Shown here piece by piece: positions 39,674 to 44,140 of a stretch of 44,140 bases of DNA. The position numbers and the translations under genes are program-made. A model generated the notes under the pieces. The model saw only the letters and a program-made list of their open reading frames with translations. It searched no databases and had not been told where the DNA came from. The DNA lies in assembly GCA_038329845.1 (NCBI GenBank), contig JBBQNJ010000038.1, positions 1 to 44,140 of the forward strand. The letters are read 5' to 3'. The stretch comes from JBBQNJ01 sp038329845 (lineage in GTDB: Bacteria > Planctomycetota > Phycisphaerae > Tepidisphaerales > Tepidisphaeraceae). The number at the start of each line of letters is the position of its first letter. Position 1 is the first letter of the stretch.

Positions 39674-42208
39674 ATGAAGAACTGGTCGATCGATATCCTG
39701 CGACAAGGAGGCTGGGACCTGTGGCTGGCGGTCTGCGTGGCCGCCAGCGTGGTGCTGTTGTCGTATGCGGTCGCGGCGCGGGTGTGGTCGCGCCGGCGCG
39801 GGCTGGTGGTCTTGCCGTTGATCGCCGCGGCGGTCATGGGCACGGGGCTGATCGTCACCATGCCCCAGCTTCGCACCGCATACGTGGGGGTCGTCTGGAC
39901 GTTCCTGGTTCTGACGCTTCTGTCGGTGGTCTTTTATCTGAATCTTCGCGGGCAACTGGGGACTCGGCGGATGGGCATGCTGCTGGGGCTGCGGATCTTG
40001 GCGCTGGCGCTGCTGGTCCCGATGCTCTTCGAGCCGGTGATCCGCTACGTTAGCCGGCCGCGGCCCGAGCGCCCGCTGCTGCTGTTGATCGACACTTCGG
40101 GGTCGATGAGCTTTCCCGATGTCCCCAACGGTCCGACGCGGCTGCAATCGGTTTGGCAGACGATCCGCCCTCGGCTGGCGACGATGCAGGACCACTTCAT
40201 CCCGCGATTTTTCACGTTTTCCACAGGTTTGAACGAGTTAGAGAAGCCCGACGAGCTGGCGCGGATCTCTCCCGACGGCCAGGCCACCGACATCGCCGGC
40301 GCTGTACGGAATCTGCTGGGCACAGAGACCCGCCCGCACGCGGCGGTGATTCTCATCAGCGACGGGATCGACAACGCCTCGCCGGATGTTGTCGGCGCGA
40401 TCCGCGGGGCAGGCCGGGCGGTGAACACCTTGTGGGTCGGCAGCGAGCAGGCGGCACCGGCGTCGCTGGCGAACGTGGCGGTGGACAACATCGAAGCGGC
40501 GGATGATTTCATCGTGGACCACGAGAGCAAGATCAAGGTGACGATCAAGTCATCGGCCCTGGCCAACCGGCTGATCGATGTGAAGATGGCACCGGTGGAT
40601 GAGTCGGGCAAGACGATCGGGGAGGTTGTCTCGGAAAAGCTGGTGCTTCAGCCGTTGCCGCAGGGTCAGACGGTAGAGTTGGGATTCAAGCCGCGAATGC
40701 TGGGGGTTCAGCGGCTCGCGGTGTGGGTGGCACCGATCCCCGGCGAGCGCAGCATCGTGGACAATCGCCAGGAATTTCAGGGTCTGGCGCTGGATCCGCG
40801 GATCAAGGTGATCTACGTCGAGGGGCGAGCCCGCCCGGAATTCCGCGACTTAAACCGCGCCCTGGGGCGCGATGCCAATATCGAGGTTGCAAGCCTGCTG
40901 CGGATTCAGCAGGACCGCTTCGCCGCGTCGGGTGCCGTCGAGGGCGAGCCGTTCAAGCAAATGCCGGTGACGGGGTCGGAGTGGCGCAAGTTCGACGTGA
41001 TCATCCTGGGCGATCTCGACGCCAGCTTTCTGTCGCGCCCCGCGCAGGCGGCGATCGAGCAGGCGGTGAGCGACGGGGCCGGTCTGCTGATGATCGGCGG
41101 GACCAGCAGTTTCGGACCCGGCGGGTACAAGGACACACCGATCGAGAAGGCGCTTCCGGTGCTGGTGGGCGATCTGAACGCCGCCCAGGAAAAGACCGAG
41201 TTCGTGCCGCGATTGACCCCCGAGGGATTGATCCATCCGGCGATGCAGGGACTGGCCGGCTGGTTCGATTCTCCAGGCGGCGCGGCGGCGGCGACGACGG
41301 CGATGGCGCAGCGCGTCCCTCCGCTGCGCGGCAACGTGGTGGTGAAGTCGGCCAAGAGCGGGGCGCAGGTGCTGATGGTGCATCCGCAGCGCCCCGGTCC
41401 CGACGGGGCGCCTCAGGTGGTGCTGGCGGTGCAGTTGTACGGCAAGGGGCGATCGGCGGCCTTCACCGCCGACACGACGTATCTCTGGTACACGCCGCTG
41501 CGCGGAATGGGCCAGGATAGCCCGTATAACCGGTTCTGGGGTCAACTGATCCGCTGGCTGGCCGGTGAGGATGTCCGAAACCGCCAGCGCGGCGCGGGCA
41601 TCGAGGGGCTGCTGAATAAGAGCGTGTTCCAACTCGGCGAGTCGGTTCATGTACGGGCGCTGGTGCGCGATGAAAAGGGCGATGCCACCCGCTACGCGAC
41701 GGTGAGCCTGACGATGAGCAAGACCAACGACAAGGCTTCGCCGCGGCAATTGCCGCTGAACCCATCGTCTTCGCGCACGGGGATGTACGATGTGACGATC
41801 CCCGCGCCCGAGCAGGGCGACTACCGCATCGAGCTGTCGGCGACCAAGGACGGCAAGCCGATCGGCAAGCAGTCGTTGAAATTTTCAGTCATCGCTCCGG
41901 CCGATGAGATGTTGAAGCTGGCGGCCAATCCCCAATTGCTCAAGGAAGTCGCCACCGCCAGCGGGGGATTCCATTATCCGCTGGCGCAACTGCCGACGCT
42001 GGTGGATCAACTGATCCGGACCGATCCGGCGGCGACCGAGGCGCGGCAGCAGACCATCCCGCTGCACAATACGATCCGCACGCTGCTGGCGATCACCGGC
42101 CATCCGCCCGGCTGGGCGCGAAAGTTTGACCTGCCGATGCAGGCGTTGCTGGTGGTGGGGTTGCTGGCGTGCGAGTGGATTCTGCGCCGGCGCTGGCAGT
42201 TGCCGTAG
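39674..42208 (+). CDS. Membrane protein with VWA-like and glutamine-amidotransferase-like domains
   Basis: An 844-residue protein with about four N-terminal membrane spans (18-120), a von Willebrand factor A-like domain with MIDAS DTSGS (140-144, in LLLIDTSGSMS), and a class I glutamine-amidotransferase-like domain near 438-500 (VIILGDLDASFL, GLLMIGGTSSFGPGGY) that seems to lack a catalytic Cys. A final membrane span (LLVVGLLACEWILRRRW) ends the protein. Such proteins are widespread in planctomycetes, often near MoxR ATPase and DUF58 genes; those are not in the window. The ATG at 39674 gives a sensible membrane start; the longer frame runs through repeat DNA. Function unknown. Confidence 0.75.
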   Translation: MKNWSIDILRQGGWDLWLAVCVAASVVLLSYAVAARVWSRRRGLVVLPLIAAAVMGTGLIVTMPQLRTAYVGVVWTFLVLTLLSVVFYLNLRGQLGTRRMGMLLGLRILALALLVPMLFEPVIRYVSRPRPERPLLLLIDTSGSMSFPDVPNGPTRLQSVWQTIRPRLATMQDHFIPRFFTFSTGLNELEKPDELARISPDGQATDIAGAVRNLLGTETRPHAAVILISDGIDNASPDVVGAIRGAGRAVNTLWVGSEQAAPASLANVAVDNIEAADDFIVDHESKIKVTIKSSALANRLIDVKMAPVDESGKTIGEVVSEKLVLQPLPQGQTVELGFKPRMLGVQRLAVWVAPIPGERSIVDNRQEFQGLALDPRIKVIYVEGRARPEFRDLNRALGRDANIEVASLLRIQQDRFAASGAVEGEPFKQMPVTGSEWRKFDVIILGDLDASFLSRPAQAAIEQAVSDGAGLLMIGGTSSFGPGGYKDTPIEKALPVLVGDLNAAQEKTEFVPRLTPEGLIHPAMQGLAGWFDSPGGAAAATTAMAQRVPPLRGNVVVKSAKSGAQVLMVHPQRPGPDGAPQVVLAVQLYGKGRSAAFTADTTYLWYTPLRGMGQDSPYNRFWGQLIRWLAGEDVRNRQRGAGIEGLLNKSVFQLGESVHVRALVRDEKGDATRYATVSLTMSKTNDKASPRQLPLNPSSSRTGMYDVTIPAPEQGDYRIELSATKDGKPIGKQSLKFSVIAPADEMLKLAANPQLLKEVATASGGFHYPLAQLPTLVDQLIRTDPAATEARQQTIPLHNTIRTLLAITGHPPGWARKFDLPMQALLVVGLLACEWILRRRWQLP

Positions 42209-42310
42209 CCGTCGGCCAATCGGGAATCGGCAATATTTCTCCCGCTCACAACGCCGGTCCTTTGACCCGACAACCGGACGACCTATGAGCGGCGCGGCGC
42301 TGGGGACCCG

Positions 42311-42331
42311 ATTTCAAATCTGAAATCTGAA
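42311..42331. repeat. Copy of the dispersed AAATCTGAAATC motif
   Basis: ATTTCAAATCTGAAATCTGA contains the 12-mer at 42316-42327 and the palindrome ATTTCA-AATC-TGAAAT. It sits between two convergent genes. Confidence 0.75.
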
Positions 42332-42370
42332 CTCCATCGACAAGCCCGTGCGGTCGACGGACAGAACCTG

Positions 42371-43546
42371 CTACCTCAGTCGCGTATCGCTGTTGGTGAT
42401 TCCGCGAAGTGCCAGGTTCAGCGCATCGACGTTGCTTGCCAGTCGCTTGGCCTCGGCCACGTCGATCACCTGCTTCTGGAACAATTCGGTCAAGTGCTGA
42501 TCGAAGCTCTGGCTGCCGGCTTCGCGGTTGCCGACGGCACCTTTGAGCTTCTCAAGCTCGCCTTCGAGGATGTATTTCCGCACGATGGGGGTGGCCATCA
42601 TCATTTCCACCACGGGCACGCGCCCTTTCCCATCGCGGCGCTTGGCCAGTCGCTGGCAGCAGATGGCGATCAGGTTCATGCCCAGCTGCGCCTGCTGCAA
42701 ATCCTTCTGAGCGGGATCGAACAGCGAGACCATGCGCTCGATGGTGGTCGGGGCATTGGTGGCGTGGACGGTGGTGAAGACCAGGTGCCCGGTGTCGGCG
42801 GCGCGCAGGGCCGTCGAGAGCGAGAACGTATCGCGGATTTCTCCGATGAGGATCGTGTCGGGATCCTGGCGCAGCATGGCTCGCAGGCCATATTCGTAGC
42901 TTTCGGTATCCGTCCCCACCTCGACCTGGCTGACCAGCGCCTTGGCGTTTTCATGCTGAAACTCGATCGGGTCTTCGATGGTGATGATCCGCTCGGAGCG
43001 GGTGCGGTTGATCTTGCCGATGACCGCCGCGAGGGTGGTGGTCTTGCCCGAGCCGGTCGTCCCCGAGACCACGACGATCCCGCGATGATGATCGGCCAAC
43101 CCTTCAACCTGCGGCGGCAGATTCAGTTCATCGAAGTCGGGGATCTTGGTCACGATCCGTCGCATGACGATGGCGAACTTCTCGCGCGAGTGAAAGATGT
43201 TCGTGCGGAAGCGAGCGAGGTTGGCGACCGAGTAGGCCAGGTCCACCGAGCCGCGATGATCGAGGGAATGGCGTTTTTCCTGGGGTTCGCCGACGTTGGA
43301 GAATATCTGATCGACGTATTCCTTCATCGCCGCATCATCCGGGGCGGCGCAGTCGAGGAACCGGACCCGTCCGTCCACGCGGATCATGGGAATCGACCCG
43401 GACTGCAAATGCAGGTCCGATCCGCCGATCTTCACCAGCGTCTTAAGGAAATCCATCAAGCTCAGCCGACGCTGCTCGACATGAATTTCCGGCTGCGACG
43501 CTTCGGGGTCGATCTCGGCATTTTCAACGATCGGGTGCGCCGCCAT
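42371..43546 (-). CDS. pilT: PilT-type twitching/retraction ATPase
   Basis: A 391-residue secretion-superfamily ATPase that drives type IV pilus retraction. Walker A is GTTGSGKT (162-169), the Asp box is IITIEDPIEFQHEN, Walker B TILIGEIRD (231-239) and the His box TGHLVFTTVHA. The N terminus has the PAS-like GGSDLHLQSG motif. The canonical AIRNLIRE near the C terminus is not recognisable, so it may be a PilU-like or other divergent paralogue. I used the ATG at 43546, preceded by GAGGAG; the frame continues upstream through GC-rich spacer. It may work with the prepilin-like proteins elsewhere, but no other pilus gene is near. Confidence 0.88.
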   Translation of the reverse strand: MAAHPIVENAEIDPEASQPEIHVEQRRLSLMDFLKTLVKIGGSDLHLQSGSIPMIRVDGRVRFLDCAAPDDAAMKEYVDQIFSNVGEPQEKRHSLDHRGSVDLAYSVANLARFRTNIFHSREKFAIVMRRIVTKIPDFDELNLPPQVEGLADHHRGIVVVSGTTGSGKTTTLAAVIGKINRTRSERIITIEDPIEFQHENAKALVSQVEVGTDTESYEYGLRAMLRQDPDTILIGEIRDTFSLSTALRAADTGHLVFTTVHATNAPTTIERMVSLFDPAQKDLQQAQLGMNLIAICCQRLAKRRDGKGRVPVVEMMMATPIVRKYILEGELEKLKGAVGNREAGSQSFDQHLTELFQKQVIDVAEAKRLASNVDALNLALRGITNSDTRLR

Positions 43547-44003
43547 GGGTTGTCTCCTCAAGAACACGGGCGAATCGAATCCACAACAAAACCAGCCCAC
43601 CGGGTCAACCTTGGGCCGGTTCACCCATTTTACCGCCCCCCGAACATTCTGGCCACGAGCGCCCGGCCACCGTTTCTGCCCCAAGACCCGAAAAGGGACG
43701 GACCAGCCGCGAGCGAGACAGTCGGCACCCGCCGGCACCGTGCGCAACCGGGCAGGTGGAGGTAGTGGGGGAGGGAGATGCGGGGTTGGTCCTGTATTAT
43801 TCGCCGGAGGCTTCGGTGGCGTTGATCGCGTCGGGGGAAAACCAAACCCAATTGGTCCGGCCCCGCTGCCCTTGCCCAACAATCGATCACAACCAAGTGC
43901 GTCGGGCAACCCTGCGACTCGTCAACGACGACGGCGAAATCGACTTTTTCGTCCAAGCCTCCGCCGGCGGGCGAAAATTGGAAACGAGCCTGGAGGTTAC
44001 GGC
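43547..44003. other. Spacer with no assignable gene between pilT and the IS remnant
   Basis: Both strands carry open frames here. A plus-strand frame reading VLYYSPEASVALIASGEN and LRLVNDDGEIDFFVQASAGG looks protein-like but has no convincing start and runs into the transposase remnant; a minus-strand frame starts at an ATG overlapping the transposase stop (ATGA at 44004-44007). Neither resembles a known family, so neither is called a gene. Confidence 0.5.
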
Positions 44004-44140
44004 TCATGTTCCCTCGCTGCTGTTTGTTCTTAACATCGCCCCGAGGAACTCGACGGTGACGGCCTTGATGTTGTGCGACCACTCGAAAATCGCCACATAT
44101 TGCGCCAGGTATTTCTTGGACACGCCCCGGAACGTCCGCA
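44004..44140 (-). CDS. IS1595-like (ISXO2-type) transposase, C-terminal part
   Basis: The last 44 codons of a minus-strand frame entering from the right edge: TFRGVSKKYLAQYVAIFEW, then SHNIKAVTVEFLGAML and a TGA at 44004-44006. FRGVSKKYLxxYVxxFxW resembles the C-terminal end of IS1595-family DDE transposases, where the VSKKYL helix follows the catalytic Glu. The short length limits certainty; the catalytic part is outside the window. Confidence 0.45.
   Translation of the reverse strand, partial: RTFRGVSKKYLAQYVAIFEWSHNIKAVTVEFLGAMLRTNSSEGT

Noticed and set aside
37909..39876. 655-codon minus-strand frame across trxB, rnpA and yidD
   Set aside because: Three well-recognised plus-strand genes lie beneath it; the length is a GC effect.
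1..44140. tRNA, rRNA or tmRNA genes
   Set aside because: No cloverleaf-type sequence with conserved TTCRA arm or rRNA signature was noticed by eye; a covariance search was not possible.

Overview
The window looks like a chromosomal stretch of a GC-rich planctomycete, probably of the Phycisphaerae type; this is an inference from gene content, not a measured placement. Supporting signs are a PEP-CTERM protein, paired prepilin-like proteins with an FTLVELLVV start and an H...DG tail, a DUF2959 lipoprotein, an IS4-type transposase of the kind common in planctomycetes, the intergenic 'TAGCCCGAAGCGC' type repeat, and ribosomal protein and rnpA clusters that lack their usual neighbours. Insertion sequences lie at both edges: an IS4-family transposase start (1-277) and an IS1595-like transposase end (44004-44140).

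Layout. 278-6954: repeat-rich spacer, rho, a small DUF2103-like gene, a NERD/UvrD-type helicase broken by an in-frame stop, a lipoprotein, and the protein-tagging transferase bpt. 6955-14837: a redox locus opening with a 63-bp tandem repeat and a promoter, then three genes joined by 4-nt overlaps: an exported four-cluster Fe-S protein fused to an NrfD/HybB membrane subunit, a 10-haem cytochrome, and a 15-haem cytochrome fused to a thioredoxin-like domain and a TPR tail. Behind it come two NifX/NifY-like metal-cofactor proteins (the second broken) and a hotdog thioesterase. 14838-17231: a perfect inverted-repeat element, then rplA-rplJ-rplL with its own promoter and terminator, but without rplK before or rpoBC after it.

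17232-26488: a cobalamin adenosyltransferase on the minus strand, then a LacI-family regulator with a LacI-type operator in its own leader, followed on the same strand by a PEP-CTERM protein, two prepilin-like proteins, a large secreted GH39-like glycoside hydrolase and a beta-helix protein. This reads as a regulated polysaccharide-degradation locus. 26489-33589: a ribbon-helix-helix protein, L-lactate dehydrogenase, a convergent GHL6/GH42-like hydrolase, an OppB/OppC permease pair without ATPase or binding protein, and a receiver-histidine-kinase-like ATPase protein.

33590-44140: an AT-rich spacer, GAPDH with a clean promoter and terminator, nusB, a zinc-ribbon tail-anchored protein, a DUF2959 lipoprotein, trxB, rnpA-yidD, a large membrane VWA/glutamine-amidotransferase-like protein, a PilT-type ATPase, and the right-hand IS remnant.

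The most interesting system is the 25-haem NrfD locus. As written it could pass electrons between the quinone pool and a periplasmic haem wire, with no catalytic molybdopterin or hydrogenase subunit in sight. A second theme is repeat activity: at least three long inverted-repeat elements, a dispersed 12-mer at four intergenic sites, short tandem octamers, and repeats that have been captured into coding sequence (the linker of the Fe-S/NrfD fusion, the C terminus of Bpt).
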